Shown in pieces: positions 23,333-37,168 of a stretch of DNA of 64,000 nucleotides; positions within the stretch are counted from its first letter, which is position 1; the number at the start of each line of letters is the position of its first letter. Origin of the DNA: Mixta gaviniae (lineage in GTDB: Bacteria > Pseudomonadota > Gammaproteobacteria > Enterobacterales > Enterobacteriaceae); contig NZ_CP026377.1 of NCBI RefSeq assembly GCF_002953195.1, positions 4,216,001 through 4,280,000 on the forward strand. The letters run 5' to 3'. The position numbers and the translations under genes were made by a program. Under the pieces are notes generated by a model that ran no database searches, was not told the DNA's origin, and saw only the letters and a program-made list of their open reading frames with translations.

Positions 23333-24262
23333 TTACTCCAGCGTCGGATTCATATGGCGCAGGTCATAAGGAGTGATCTGGTAAACGTAATAGTTCAGCC
23401 AGTTGGAGAACAGCAAATTGCCGTGGCTGCGCCAGCTGGCGCGCGGCGGCAGGGCCGGGTTGTCCTGCGGAAAGTAGTTACAGGGGATCACCGGATTCAA
23501 TCCCGCCTCGCTGTCGCGCTGATATTCACCCGCCAGCGTGAGCGCGTCATATTCCGGATGGCCGGTAACGAAGGCCAGGCGTTTGTCTTTACTGCCCAGC
23601 AGGTAAGGCCCGGCCAGCTCAGACTCAGCGAAGATCTCCAGATCGGTGTAATCCCGGATCAGCTGGGCCGGAAAATCGGCATAGCGCGAATGGGGGGCGA
23701 GAAAGGTGTCATCGAAGCCGCGCGTTAACAGCGCATGCGGGTGCAGCGTCTGATGTTCATAGACGCCCGACAGCTTAGTGGCGCGGGTCTGTTTCGGCAG
23801 GCCGTAGAGAATATTCAATGCCGCCTGCACCGCCCAGCAGACAAACAGGGTTGAGGTGACATGCTCCTTCGCCCAGTGCAGCACTCGCTGGATCTGTGGC
23901 CAGTAGGCGACATCATTGAAATCGACCAGACCCAACGGCGCCCCGGTGACGATCAGGCCGTCAAAGTTATCGTGCGCGATATCTTCAAAGTTACAGTAGA
24001 AGTTGTTGAGATGCTCCATCGGCGTGTTGCGCGACTCGCGGCTGTCGATACGCAGCAGCTGGATATCTATCTGTAGCGGCGAGTTCGAGAGCAGGCGCAG
24101 AAATTGATTTTCCGTTTCGATCTTTTTCGGCATCAGATTTAATACCAGCACCTTAAGCGGGCGGATTTCCTGCACGCGGGCGCGAGAATGGGTCATGACA
24201 AACACATTCTCATTACGCAGACAGTTTACGGCTGGCAATTCATCGGGTACCCGGATCGGCAT
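23333..24262 (-). CDS. metA: Homoserine O-succinyltransferase
   Basis: First dedicated step of methionine synthesis, acylating homoserine from succinyl-CoA. It has 309 residues, as in E. coli. Catalytic Cys142 lies in [11 protein letters not shown], and His235/Glu237 in GHPEYDA, as known for the family. Start ATG at 24262. Upstream are three tandem MetJ-type 8-mers. It neighbours metH directly on the same strand, 187 bases apart; in E. coli aceBAK-iclR lie between these two genes, so they are absent at this site. Confidence 0.98.
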   Translation of the reverse strand: MPIRVPDELPAVNCLRNENVFVMTHSRARVQEIRPLKVLVLNLMPKKIETENQFLRLLSNSPLQIDIQLLRIDSRESRNTPMEHLNNFYCNFEDIAHDNFDGLIVTGAPLGLVDFNDVAYWPQIQRVLHWAKEHVTSTLFVCWAVQAALNILYGLPKQTRATKLSGVYEHQTLHPHALLTRGFDDTFLAPHSRYADFPAQLIRDYTDLEIFAESELAGPYLLGSKDKRLAFVTGHPEYDALTLAGEYQRDSEAGLNPVIPCNYFPQDNPALPPRASWRSHGNLLFSNWLNYYVYQITPYDLRHMNPTLE

Positions 24263-24281
24263 AACCTGTTTTCCTCACTAC

Positions 24282-24305
24282 ATACGTTTATACGTTTAGA
24301 CATCC
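24282..24305 (-). promoter_or_regulatory. Triple MetJ operator (met box) of metA
   Basis: Three contiguous 8-mers on the minus strand read GGATGTCT, AAACGTAT, AAACGTAT, against the consensus AGACGTCT. Tandem met boxes bind cooperating MetJ dimers with SAM. The E. coli metA promoter has nearly the same string 20 bases before the ATG. Confidence 0.85.
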
Positions 24306-24867
24306 AGATGCCCGAAGATAGCCTGTAGCGGGTAAAATGTCGAGACTTCAGCCAGAAATTGAAAATGTTTCATACAAGACGGCATAAAGAGTATAAATGC
24401 GCCGAAAAAGCGCTAAAAAAGTTATAGGAAGTGCGAACTGAGAGTGCGTAAAAGGGGGAATGGCGGCCAGGCGTGAGCGCCATAAGTGAAAAGATGCGGG
24501 CATTGCTGCGGTTATAGCGCCCCTCCGTATAAAAGCGCATCGGCCGGGAATAACAAGAATTGGATATGACGATGACCAGAAATGCGATTGCGCGAGCCTG
24601 GATCTTTACAGCGAAAATAAGTTACGACTGGGAACAGGCCATCGCATGAGAGGGATCTTTACAACGCAGGTTAGGCCTGGAAAAAGACGATCCTGAGTCT
24701 GGAGAGGCTATTTCAGCCCGTTAAAGGATGAAAACAGGAGCAGGTTACAGAAATTAGATGAGTGAGCGATCTCGTGCCGTAATAGATAACAGGATATCTC
24801 TTTAGCGGGGCGGATAATCGGGCCGTTTTCCGGCAAAATAGGAGGTTTTTTACAAAATACGCATACG
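24306..24867. other. Gene-free stretch between metA and the rRNA operon
   Basis: About 560 bases with no supported gene on either strand. It contains the outer part of the metA promoter region. The string GATCTTTACA occurs twice, about 55 bases apart (near 24602 and 24655). An open frame at 24708-25061 overlaps the 5S gene and is spurious. Confidence 0.5.
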
Positions 24868-24893
24868 AAAAAGCCCCAGCTTTCGCTGAGGCT
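24868..24893 (-). terminator. Terminator of the rRNA operon
   Basis: On the minus strand, GCCTCAGC-GAAA-GCTGGGGC is followed by TTTTTCG, about 15 bases after the 5S 3' end. Confidence 0.9.
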
Positions 24894-24907
24894 CCGTCGT
24901 TGATTTG

Positions 24908-25027
24908 ATGCCTGGCAGTTCCCTACTCTCGCATGGGGAGGCCCCACACTACCATCGGCGCTGCGGCGTTTCACTTCTGAGTTCGGCATGGGGTCAGGTG
25001 GGACCACCGCGCTCTCGCCGCCAGGCA
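24908..25027 (-). rRNA. rrf: 5S ribosomal RNA
   Basis: 120 nt. The 5' end TGCCTGGCGGC pairs with the 3' end CTGCCAGGCAT. The interior ACCCCATGCCGAACTCAGAA and CATGCGAGAGTAGGGAACTG match enterobacterial 5S. Last gene of the minus-strand rRNA operon. Confidence 0.98.
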
Positions 25028-25127
25028 AATTCTGTTTCGCATGCCGCCACGGGGGCCACACGCGCTAATCCGGTGAACAAGCTGAAAACTGCGTCTCTCT
25101 TTTTTCTTAAAACGCCTGTGGCGTTGT

Positions 25128-28035
<2,908 letters not shown>

Positions 28036-28231
28036 TCACAACCCACAGGCGTCTTGCGACACCGTGTCGGTGTGAAAAATTGAGAGACTCTGAACAGTTC
28101 TTTATGCAAGAAGCTGCTCTTTCAAATTTTCAGCTTGTTCCGGATTGTTAAAGAGCAATATCGTAAAGCTGACTCGTGAGTCAGTTTTAGGATATGTTGG
28201 GTACGCGACTTTCACTCACACTACCAGCAAG

Positions 28232-28307
28232 TGGCGTCCCCTAGGGGATTCGAACCCCTGTTACCGCCGTGAAAGGGCGGTGTCCTGGGCCTCTAGACGA
28301 AGGGGAC
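28232..28307 (-). tRNA. gltV: tRNA-Glu (UUC) in the 16S-23S spacer
   Basis: 76 nt: acceptor GTCCCCT/AGGGGAC plus encoded CCA, anticodon loop CTTTCAC with anticodon TTC, T loop GGTTCGAATCC. A tRNA-Glu spacer is also what rrnE carries at this chromosomal site in E. coli. The gltV symbol is by synteny. Confidence 0.97.
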
Positions 28308-28392
28308 ACTGAAGTCTGCTTCGCAAGACGCCTTGCTCATACTTTCTATCAGACAATCTGTGTGAGCACTACACGGGAAGGTATCAGCATGG

Positions 28393-29933
<1,541 letters not shown>

Positions 29934-30054
29934 AAAAGTCTGATGCTCAAAGAAAAACGTCGTAATGAATTACGTGTTCACTCTTGAGACTTGATACTGC
30001 AATTATTTTTGCGATATCCGTCCTGTGAGTGCCCACACAGATTGTCTGATAAAT

Positions 30055-30066
30055 TGTTAAAGAGCG
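30055..30066 (-). promoter_or_regulatory. rrn boxA antitermination element
   Basis: The minus strand reads CGCTCTTTAACA followed by ATTTATCAGACAATCTG, the standard rrn leader boxA and flank where Nus factors and S4 load. A second boxA-like string (TTGCTCTTTAACA) occurs in the spacer near 28147-28160, before 23S. Confidence 0.9.
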
Positions 30067-30105
30067 GTGCGACCGGCGTTTCGTGCCGTTGTCGCGAGGT
30101 GGCGT

Positions 30106-30133
30106 ATATTACGCTTTCCTCTTTCAGAGTCAA
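30106..30133 (-). promoter_or_regulatory. rrn P2 promoter
   Basis: On the minus strand, -35 TTGACT and -10 TAATAT are separated by 16 bases, about 170 bases before 16S. Confidence 0.85.
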
Positions 30134-30227
30134 CCCCTTTTCAGGAAGTTTTTCTCCGGCGATTCAGAACTGCTGAACCGCTCAACACCGCGTGGCGTAA
30201 GCCGTTGTGCCGTGTCGATGGAGGCGC

Positions 30228-30255
30228 ATTATAGGGAGTTCTCGCGGCGCTGCAA
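30228..30255 (-). promoter_or_regulatory. rrn P1 promoter
   Basis: On the minus strand, -35 TTGCAG, a 16-base spacer and -10 TATAAT are followed by the GC-rich discriminator GCGCC typical of stringently controlled promoters. An A/T-rich stretch upstream (about 30260-30300) is the likely UP/Fis region. Confidence 0.88.
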
Positions 30256-30319
30256 CCGCTAAATTGCGATAAATTGACTGTTTGCTGCAATCCTCAGCAA
30301 AAGCGGGGTTTATACGCAG

Positions 30320-30340
30320 TTATCCACAGAATTACCCACA
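30320..30340 (+). promoter_or_regulatory. DnaA-box pair between rrn P1 and purH
   Basis: TTATCCACA at 30320-30328 is a perfect high-affinity DnaA box. TTACCCACA at 30332-30340 differs from the consensus at one base. The starts are 12 bases apart in the same orientation. Function at this site is unproven. Confidence 0.55.
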
Positions 30341-30371
30341 CAGCGCCCGCATTTTAATTTAGGCGAGCATC

Positions 30372-30387
30372 GCGCAAACGTTTTCGC
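30372..30387 (+). promoter_or_regulatory. PurR operator of purHD
   Basis: GCGCAAACGTTTTCGC matches the PurR consensus ACGCAAACGTTTGCGT at 13 of 16 positions and is near-identical to the E. coli purH operator. A possible -10 TACAAT follows at 30388-30393. Confidence 0.9.
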
Positions 30388-30512
30388 TACAATGCCAGCC
30401 GACGTTAGTGCGCGCCCCGGATGGGGGCGTTACCTGAAGTTTATGCCGCAACAAGCCTAAACTTGATGTAACGCTCTTTACTTGCGAACCAAAGCCAAGG
30501 GATAAAACCACC

Positions 30513-32102
30513 ATGCAACAACGTCGTCCTGTACGCCGCGCTCTGCTCAGCGTGTCTGATAAAGCCGGTATCGTCGAATTCGCTCAGGCTCTCTCCAGCC
30601 GGGGCGTCGAGCTGCTCTCCACCGGCGGTACCGCTCGCCTGCTGGCTGACGCCGGCCTGCCGGTAACAGAAGTCTCTGATTACACCGGCTTCCCGGAAAT
30701 GATGGATGGACGCGTTAAAACCCTGCATCCGAAAATCCACGGCGGCATCCTGGGCCGCCGCGGCCAGGATGACGCCATCATGGATGCGCATCACATCTCT
30801 CCTATCGATATGGTGGTAGTTAACCTTTACCCCTTTGCCCAGACCGTGGCGCGCGAAGGCTGCACGCTGGAAGATGCCGTAGAGAATATCGATATCGGCG
30901 GCCCGACCATGGTGCGCTCCGCCGCCAAGAACCATAAAGATGTCGCCATCGTAGTAAAGAGCAGTGACTACCCGGCGATTCTGGCCGAGCTGGACGCCAA
31001 TGAAAACGCGCTGACACTGGAAACCCGCTTCGACCTGGCGATCAAGGCGTTTGAGCATACCGCCGCCTATGACAGCATGATCGCTAACTACTTCGGTAGC
31101 CTGGTACCCGCCTATCACGGCGAGACCCAGGCCCCGTCCGGGCGCTTCCCGCGCACGCTAAACCTGAACTTTATTAAAAAGCAGGATATGCGTTACGGCG
31201 AGAACAGCCACCAGCAGGCTGCCTTCTATATAGAAGAAGAGATTAAAGAAGCCTCTGTCGCCACCGCGCAGCAGCTGCAGGGCAAGGCGCTCTCTTATAA
31301 CAACATCGCCGATACCGACGCCGCGCTGGAGTGCGTGAAGGCGTTCAGCGAGCCTGCCTGTGTGATCGTTAAGCACGCCAACCCCTGCGGCGTCGCCGTG
31401 GGCGCCTCGCTGCTGGACGCCTACGAGCGCGCTTATAAAACTGACCCGACTTCCGCCTTTGGCGGCATTATCGCTTTTAACCGCGAGCTGGATGAAGCCA
31501 CCGCGCAAGCGATCATCAGCCGTCAGTTCGTTGAGGTGATCATCGCCCCTGCCGCCAGCGAAGCGGCGCTGAAGGTGACGGCGGCGAAACAGAACGTGCG
31601 CGTGCTGACCTGCGGCGCCTGGCAGCAGCGCGCGGCGGGGCTGGATTTCAAACGCGTAAACGGCGGGCTACTGGTACAGGACCGCGATTTAGGCATGGTG
31701 GAAAGCCACCAGCTGCGCGTAGTCAGCAAACGTCAGCCGACCGAACAGGAACTGCGTGACGCCCTCTTCTGCTGGAAGGTGGCGAAGTTTGTGAAATCCA
31801 ACGCGATCGTTTACGCCCGCGATAATATGACCATCGGTATTGGCGCCGGTCAGATGAGTCGCGTCTATTCAGCGAAAATCGCCGGCATCAAAGCGGGCGA
31901 CGAAGGGCTGGAAGTGAAAGGCTCGGCCATGGCGTCCGATGCGTTCTTCCCGTTCCGTGACGGCATCGATGCGGCCGCGGCCGTTGGCGTAAGCTGCGTG
32001 ATCCAGCCAGGCGGCTCTATCCGCGATGACGAAGTGATTGCCGCCGCCGATGAACACGGCATCGCCATGATCTTTACCGATATGCGTCATTTCCGCCATT
32101 AA
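30513..32102 (+). CDS. purH: Bifunctional AICAR formyltransferase/IMP cyclohydrolase
   Basis: Catalyses the last two steps of IMP synthesis. It has 529 residues, as in E. coli. The N-terminal MGS-like cyclohydrolase domain (1-~200; [32 protein letters not shown]) is followed by the formyltransferase domain with the catalytic KHANPCGVA at about residue 287 and the C-terminal [21 protein letters not shown] loop. Start ATG at 30513. Transcribed from the PurR-controlled promoter and followed by purD after 18 bases. Confidence 0.98.
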   Translation: MQQRRPVRRALLSVSDKAGIVEFAQALSSRGVELLSTGGTARLLADAGLPVTEVSDYTGFPEMMDGRVKTLHPKIHGGILGRRGQDDAIMDAHHISPIDMVVVNLYPFAQTVAREGCTLEDAVENIDIGGPTMVRSAAKNHKDVAIVVKSSDYPAILAELDANENALTLETRFDLAIKAFEHTAAYDSMIANYFGSLVPAYHGETQAPSGRFPRTLNLNFIKKQDMRYGENSHQQAAFYIEEEIKEASVATAQQLQGKALSYNNIADTDAALECVKAFSEPACVIVKHANPCGVAVGASLLDAYERAYKTDPTSAFGGIIAFNRELDEATAQAIISRQFVEVIIAPAASEAALKVTAAKQNVRVLTCGAWQQRAAGLDFKRVNGGLLVQDRDLGMVESHQLRVVSKRQPTEQELRDALFCWKVAKFVKSNAIVYARDNMTIGIGAGQMSRVYSAKIAGIKAGDEGLEVKGSAMASDAFFPFRDGIDAAAAVGVSCVIQPGGSIRDDEVIAAADEHGIAMIFTDMRHFRH

Positions 32103-32120
32103 TCGCTTCCGGAGAAACAG

Positions 32121-33401
32121 ATGAATATTTTAATTATTGGTAACGGTGGGCGCGAACACGCGCTGGCATGGAAAGCGGCCCAGTCTCCGCTGGCGGAGCG
32201 CGTCTTCGTCGCGCCGGGCAACGCGGGCACCGCGCTGGAGCCAGCGCTGCAGAATGTGGATATCGCCGCGACCGATATTGCGGCGCTGCTCGATTTCGCG
32301 CAGAAGGAGAACATCGGCCTGACCATCGTCGGCCCTGAGGCGCCGCTGGTAAAAGGCGTTGTGGATGCGTTTCGCAAAGCGGGCCTGAAAATCTTCGGTC
32401 CGACCCGCGCGGCCGCGCAACTGGAAGGCTCCAAGGCGTTTACCAAAGATTTTCTGGCGCGTCACCGCATCCCATCGGCTGAATACCAGAACTTTACCGA
32501 TGTGGAGCTGGCGCTGCAGTATGTGCATGCCAAAGGCGCGCCGATCGTGATCAAAGCGGACGGCCTGGCGGCGGGCAAAGGCGTTATCGTCGCGATGACG
32601 CTGGAAGAAGCGGAAGCGGCGGTACGGGATATGCTGGCCGGCAATGCTTTCGGCGACGCCGGACACCGCATCGTCGTAGAAGAGTTCCTGGATGGCGAAG
32701 AAGCGAGCTTTATCGTTATGGTGGATGGCGAGCATGTATTGCCGATGGCCACCAGCCAGGATCATAAGCGCGTGGGCGACGGCGATACCGGTCCGAATAC
32801 GGGCGGCATGGGTGCCTACTCGCCGGCGCCGGTGGTCACGACAGAAATCCATCAGCGCGTGATGGATGAGGTCATTTGGCCGACGGTGCGCGGCATGGCG
32901 GCCGAAGGCAACGTCTATACCGGCTTCCTGTACGCCGGACTGATGATTGGTCAGGATGGCCAGCCGAAAGTGATCGAATTCAACTGCCGCTTCGGCGACC
33001 CGGAAACGCAGCCGATCATGCTGCGCCTGCAGTCAGACCTGGTTGAGATGTGTCTGGCGGCCTGCGAAGGCAAACTGGACGAAGCGGAGTCGCGCTGGGA
33101 CGATCGTCCGGCGCTGGGCGTGGTGCTGGCGGCTGGCGGCTACCCGGGCGACTACCGCACCGGCGATGAAATCTACGGCCTGCCGCTGGAAGCGCTGCCG
33201 GACGGCAAAGTATTCCATGCCGGAACCCGGCTTGAGGAGGACCTGGTGCTAACGAACGGCGGCCGCGTGCTGTGCGTAACGGCGCTGGGGCAAGATATTG
33301 CCGAAGCGCAGCGTCGCGCCTATGAGCTGGCGAAGCCCATTTCATGGGAAGGGAGCTTCTGCCGCCGCGATATCGGCTATCGCGCCATCAACCGTCAATA
33401 A
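32121..33401 (+). CDS. purD: Phosphoribosylamine-glycine ligase
   Basis: GAR synthetase, second step of purine synthesis, 426 residues (E. coli 429). ATP-grasp enzyme: N-terminal MNILIIGNGGREHALAWK, lid/ATP site IVIKADGLAAGKGV at about 140-155, metal-binding EFNCRFGDPETQ at about 280. A CGGAG ribosome site precedes ATG 32121. Second gene of purHD, ending at a strong terminator. Confidence 0.98.
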   Translation: MNILIIGNGGREHALAWKAAQSPLAERVFVAPGNAGTALEPALQNVDIAATDIAALLDFAQKENIGLTIVGPEAPLVKGVVDAFRKAGLKIFGPTRAAAQLEGSKAFTKDFLARHRIPSAEYQNFTDVELALQYVHAKGAPIVIKADGLAAGKGVIVAMTLEEAEAAVRDMLAGNAFGDAGHRIVVEEFLDGEEASFIVMVDGEHVLPMATSQDHKRVGDGDTGPNTGGMGAYSPAPVVTTEIHQRVMDEVIWPTVRGMAAEGNVYTGFLYAGLMIGQDGQPKVIEFNCRFGDPETQPIMLRLQSDLVEMCLAACEGKLDEAESRWDDRPALGVVLAAGGYPGDYRTGDEIYGLPLEALPDGKVFHAGTRLEEDLVLTNGGRVLCVTALGQDIAEAQRRAYELAKPISWEGSFCRRDIGYRAINRQ

Positions 33402-33409
33402 TGGTTCTC

Positions 33410-33449
33410 GCGGCCCTGCCCTACCGGCAGGGCCGCGTCTTTCTTTTTC
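33410..33449 (+). terminator. Terminator of purHD
   Basis: An 11-bp stem GCGGCCCTGCC/GGCAGGGCCGC with loop CTACC is followed by GTCTTTCTTTTT. It lies between purD and the converging yjaH. Confidence 0.92.
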
Positions 33450-33457
33450 CGGCCCGC

Positions 33458-34102
33458 TTAAAAATCCGCTTCCTGCGGCTCCCACTGACAGTCATCCTCC
33501 GTGGATACCTGCAACAGCTGCGTACCCGCCGGCGCCTCCAGCCAGGCGATGCTGAGCGTCGCGTCTGCCTGATGCGGCCAAAGACGAACGCGCTGCCATT
33601 CGCTGTCATCCAGCGCCGGCGTCACCGTTTCGCCCTGACAGCGTTGTACTCTATCGTCGCCCTGCCAGCGCCCCTGCTTCAGCAGCACGCGTCCCGCCAG
33701 CAGCGCATCGCTGATCTTCAGCATCCGCTGGGCATCAAATTTGTACAGCTCTACCGTCTGCTCGCTGACCGCTTCACGCCGGTCGGCCAGCTGGCGCTGC
33801 ATAAAGCTCAGGCCGCCGTCGCGGTCGAAGCGCAGCGTCACATCGTCCGGCTTCGCGCCGCTGAGATGACGTTCAATGCTGACCAGGTTGTCATCCTGCC
33901 AGCTGTAACGCGTGAAAACCGACGCGCCCGCCTGAAACGGCGTAAACACTGTCAGCATATGCACGCTGTGATCTTCGGTCTTACGCCAGATCCGCACCGC
34001 GCCGCGATCGGCCAGATAGCCGCTGGCGGTAAAAGCGGGCAGCGTCGGCTGCGAGCTGCAACCTGCCAGCAGCAACGTCAGAAGTGCCAATAGCCGCTTC
34101 AT
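33458..34102 (-). CDS. yjaH: DUF1481 lipoprotein YjaH
   Basis: Uncharacterised lipoprotein of the DUF1481 family, 214 residues (E. coli YjaH about 231). The N-terminus MKRLLALLTLLLAGCSSQ is a lipoprotein signal with Cys15 as the modified residue. The remainder is soluble, with no recognised catalytic motif. It sits directly after hupA on the same strand, as in E. coli, but here it converges straight onto purD with no zraPSR genes between. A terminator follows hupA, so yjaH may have its own promoter or depend on read-through. Confidence 0.88.
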   Translation of the reverse strand: MKRLLALLTLLLAGCSSQPTLPAFTASGYLADRGAVRIWRKTEDHSVHMLTVFTPFQAGASVFTRYSWQDDNLVSIERHLSGAKPDDVTLRFDRDGGLSFMQRQLADRREAVSEQTVELYKFDAQRMLKISDALLAGRVLLKQGRWQGDDRVQRCQGETVTPALDDSEWQRVRLWPHQADATLSIAWLEAPAGTQLLQVSTEDDCQWEPQEADF

Positions 34103-34130
34103 GATGCTCCGTTATGACAACAGACGACAC

Positions 34131-34161
34131 AAAAACAAAAGGGCGACAATAATTGCCGCCC
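34131..34161 (-). terminator. Terminator of hupA
   Basis: On the minus strand, GGGCGGCAAT/ATTGTCGCCC is followed by TTTTGTTTTTG, 27 bases after the hupA stop. Confidence 0.9.
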
Positions 34162-34187
34162 TCGTTAAACCTTTCACTGCAACGCGA

Positions 34188-34460
34188 TTACTTAACGGCG
34201 TCTTTCAGTGCTTTACCAGAAACGAATGCCGGTACGTTTGCAGCAGCAATTTTGATTTCTTTGCCAGTCTGCGGGTTGCGGCCAGTGCGCTCAGCACGGT
34301 GGTTAACTTTAAAAGTACCAAAACCAACCAGTTGTACAGCATCACCATCTTTCAGAGACTCGGTAATTGCAGCCAGGGTGGATTCCAGCGCAGCTTTAGC
34401 CTGGGACTTGGAGAGATCCGCTTTCTCTGCAATTACATCAATCAGTTGAGTCTTGTTCAT
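34188..34460 (-). CDS. hupA: DNA-binding protein HU-alpha
   Basis: Nucleoid-associated protein, 90 residues, forming HU dimers with HupB. It begins [16 protein letters not shown], has the core [18 protein letters not shown], and the beta-arm tip RNPQTGKE with the intercalating Pro63. Start ATG at 34460 after AAGGATAA. The strong promoter should lie in the 188-base gap before it. The highly biased codon use fits high expression. Confidence 0.98.
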   Translation of the reverse strand: MNKTQLIDVIAEKADLSKSQAKAALESTLAAITESLKDGDAVQLVGFGTFKVNHRAERTGRNPQTGKEIKIAAANVPAFVSGKALKDAVK

Positions 34461-34648
34461 AAGTTATCCTTACAGTGTATTTATCGCTTGCTAAGCATCG
34501 AGTGCGAGGGAATTGCCAGATTCTGACACTCTTCAGCCTGCACGCACCGATAGCCACATTTTTCAGCCCCCCAAATGTAGACCAGACAGGGGGCGGATGT
34601 GAAGCCTTTAGGCGCGACAATTCAGGCGTGAAGTCACGTTTTATCGCC

Positions 34649-35239
34649 TTATTGCTCTATTTTTATACCGATGTTACTTGTCGCGGCTTCCCGCAGGTCA
34701 GAACGTAATCCTTTTATCAATTCCAGGTCCCGTTCTTCACAGGCCGCCAGCAGGCGAAAAATCTCCCACTGAAGGTCCCATTCCTCTTCTATCGCCGGCA
34801 GTTCGCCCAGCTCTTCGTCGGTCATTTCCCGACCAGCCTGGGTCATTTCCAGCATCGCAACGGTCGTGATCGACGCTTTGCTGACCTCAATGGCGTGTTC
34901 GAGCGTTTCCCCACTCAAACGTGAATGCAGCAGTTCGCTCAGCGCGACGCAAGCGTCGATCGCAGGATAAACGCCGTAGACGTCGAAATCGTCCGCCAGC
35001 GGGATCGCCTCTTCCAGCTTTTCCAGCTGCGAGTCGAAGTTGATTTTCGCGTCTTTAACCGTCAGGGATTCCCAGATCAGATCGAGAATGCGACGGTAGC
35101 GCTGCGCATCGGCGAAGCCGCTCTGTTGGCAAAACGCCCAATAGTTGGGATAGAGGCGTTCGCACAGACAGGCCATAAAGGTCACATGCTGCCAGCTTTC
35201 CAGCTTCTCAAGGCGCAGGTGGATAGGGTTACGTAACAT
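34649..35239 (-). CDS. yjaG: DUF416 protein YjaG
   Basis: Cytoplasmic protein of the DUF416/YjaG family, 196 residues, length as in E. coli. Mostly helical and acidic, with the conserved N-terminus LRLEKLESWQHVTFMACLCERLYPNY-like pattern, no signal peptide and no catalytic motif. Function unknown. It lies between nfi and hupA in the same orientation as E. coli; 61 bases separate it from nfi. Confidence 0.92.
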   Translation of the reverse strand: MLRNPIHLRLEKLESWQHVTFMACLCERLYPNYWAFCQQSGFADAQRYRRILDLIWESLTVKDAKINFDSQLEKLEEAIPLADDFDVYGVYPAIDACVALSELLHSRLSGETLEHAIEVSKASITTVAMLEMTQAGREMTDEELGELPAIEEEWDLQWEIFRLLAACEERDLELIKGLRSDLREAATSNIGIKIEQ

Positions 35240-35300
35240 GATAGGGTCTCTTCAGCATCATTCTGGCGGCAGTGTAACGCAAAAGGCCCTTGCGGCACGG

Positions 35301-35966
35301 CTAACCCTTCTGCCAGCGCAGAAAGGCACTGCGCTCCGACGCCACGGCGTCCGCCCAGCGCGTCGGCTCCGGCAAACGGTAGCCCGCCATGCAGTTCTGC
35401 ACCCATTCCAGCGCGGTATCGATGCTGACGCGATGGCCGGTGGAGACAAACAGCGGATTGCAGCGTTTTTTGCTGCGCCAGACCCAGCCAATCTTTTCGC
35501 CCTTGTCCATCAACGGCTGCTGTGAACCCGGCTCGTCGCCCAGCGGCTCGAAACGACCACACAGGCGGCGCTTCGCCACGCCGATGGTCGGCACATCCAC
35601 CAGCATGCCGAAATGGCTGGCGACGCCAAGCCGGCGCGGATGGGAAATGCCGTGGCCGTCGACGAAAAGCAGATCGGGCTTTTGCTCCAGCAGCTCCCAC
35701 GCCGCCAGCAGCGCCGGATATTCGCGGAAGGAGAGAAAACCGGGGATGTAAGGCATGATGGTGGCGATGCGCGCCACCTTATATTCGACAAGCTTCAGCG
35801 AAGGATATTCCAGGATGACCATCGCGGCGCGCGTCACCTCGCCGTCCTGCTCAAATCCTACGTCCGCGCCGCCAATCAGGCGCGGCGGCATCACATCGAA
35901 ATCATCATTGCGCACCACTTCCGCGGCGCGCTGCAACTGTTCGGCTCGCAATGCCTGTATATCCAT
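35301..35966 (-). CDS. nfi: Endonuclease V (deoxyinosine 3'-endonuclease)
   Basis: DNA repair nuclease that nicks near deoxyinosine and other deaminated bases; 221 residues (E. coli 223). Metal-binding acidic residues expected of the family are visible: Asp35 in GADVGFEQ, Glu82 in [10 protein letters not shown] and Asp103 in [12 protein letters not shown]. The wedge motif [11 protein letters not shown] is intact. The start at 35966 lies two bases after the hemE stop, so it is translated from the hemE transcript. Confidence 0.97.
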   Translation of the reverse strand: MDIQALRAEQLQRAAEVVRNDDFDVMPPRLIGGADVGFEQDGEVTRAAMVILEYPSLKLVEYKVARIATIMPYIPGFLSFREYPALLAAWELLEQKPDLLFVDGHGISHPRRLGVASHFGMLVDVPTIGVAKRRLCGRFEPLGDEPGSQQPLMDKGEKIGWVWRSKKRCNPLFVSTGHRVSIDTALEWVQNCMAGYRLPEPTRWADAVASERSAFLRWQKG

Positions 35967-35968
35967 GT

Positions 35969-37036
35969 CTACTCCTTGTGGTAAGGACCCGACAGCCGAT
36001 GTACCGCCTCCACAAACGCGCCTGCGTGTTCAGGCGGCACATCCTGATGGATGCCATGTCCTAAGTTAAATACGTGTCCGTTCCCCTGACCGAAGCCAGC
36101 CAGAATGGTCGCCACCTCCTGCTCGATACGGGCAGGCGATGCATAAAGCATAGACGGATCCATATTGCCCTGCAGCGCAACCTTATCGCCTACGCGACGA
36201 CGCGCATCGGCGATATCGGTCGTCCAGTCGAGGCCCAGCGCATCGCAGCCGGTCGCCGCCATCGCTTCCAGCCACTGCCCGCCGCCCTTGGTGAACAGCG
36301 TCACCGGCACGCGGCGCCCATCCTGTTCGCGGATCAGGCCGTCGACGATTTTATGCATATAGTGCAGCGAGAAGTGGTGGTAATCACGGCCGGTCAACAC
36401 GCCACCCCAGGTGTCGAAGATCATCACCGACTGCGCGCCGGCGCGAATTTGCGCGTTGAGATAGAGCGTAACGCTGTCGGCCAGCTTATCCAGCATGGCG
36501 TGCAGCGTTTCCGGTTCGGCGTACATCATTTTTTTAATTTTGGTGAAGGCCTTGCTGCTGCCGCCTTCGACCATATAGGTGCCGAGGGTCCACGGACTGC
36601 CGGAGAAGCCAATCAGCGGCACGGCGCCCTGCAGATTTTTGCGGATAGTACGCACCGCGTTCATTACGTAGCCCAGTTCCTGCTCCGGATCGGGGATCGG
36701 CAGCTTGTCTACGTCGGCGCGGCAGGTAATCGGCGAAGCGAAGCGCGGGCCTTCGCCCGCTTCGAACCACAGCCCCAGCCCCATCGCATCGGGAATGGTC
36801 AAAATATCAGAGAAGAGAATCGCCGCATCCAGAGGATAGCGACGCAGCGGCTGCAGCGTGACTTCGCAGGCCAGCTCGGCGTTTTTGCACAGCGACATAA
36901 AATCGCCCGCCTGCGCACGCGTGGCTTTATATTCCGGCAGATAGCGTCCAGCCTGACGCATCATCCATACCGGCGTCACATCTACCGGCTGGCGTAACAG
37001 GGCACGCAGGTAACGATCGTTCTTCAATTCGCTCAT
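35969..37036 (-). CDS. hemE: Uroporphyrinogen decarboxylase
   Basis: Converts uroporphyrinogen III to coproporphyrinogen III in heme synthesis; 355 residues (E. coli 354). Family signatures: [15 protein letters not shown] near the N-terminus (substrate-binding Arg residues) and GFSGSPWTL at about 145. Of two adjacent ATG codons, the second (37036) is better spaced from GAGAG and matches the E. coli start. It is followed within three bases by nfi. Confidence 0.97.
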   Translation of the reverse strand: MSELKNDRYLRALLRQPVDVTPVWMMRQAGRYLPEYKATRAQAGDFMSLCKNAELACEVTLQPLRRYPLDAAILFSDILTIPDAMGLGLWFEAGEGPRFASPITCRADVDKLPIPDPEQELGYVMNAVRTIRKNLQGAVPLIGFSGSPWTLGTYMVEGGSSKAFTKIKKMMYAEPETLHAMLDKLADSVTLYLNAQIRAGAQSVMIFDTWGGVLTGRDYHHFSLHYMHKIVDGLIREQDGRRVPVTLFTKGGGQWLEAMAATGCDALGLDWTTDIADARRRVGDKVALQGNMDPSMLYASPARIEQEVATILAGFGQGNGHVFNLGHGIHQDVPPEHAGAFVEAVHRLSGPYHKE

Positions 37037-37168
37037 CATAAGGCTCTCTCAAATACAGGCGCCTAGTGTAGCAGCTATTGCCGCCGGTTAAGCAAGTTTG
37101 CCGCCTTCGCGCCGCCGGCTCTCCGCCCGCCGTGGTTGTGGCCGCACGCGCAAGCTGCGGCGCTATTG

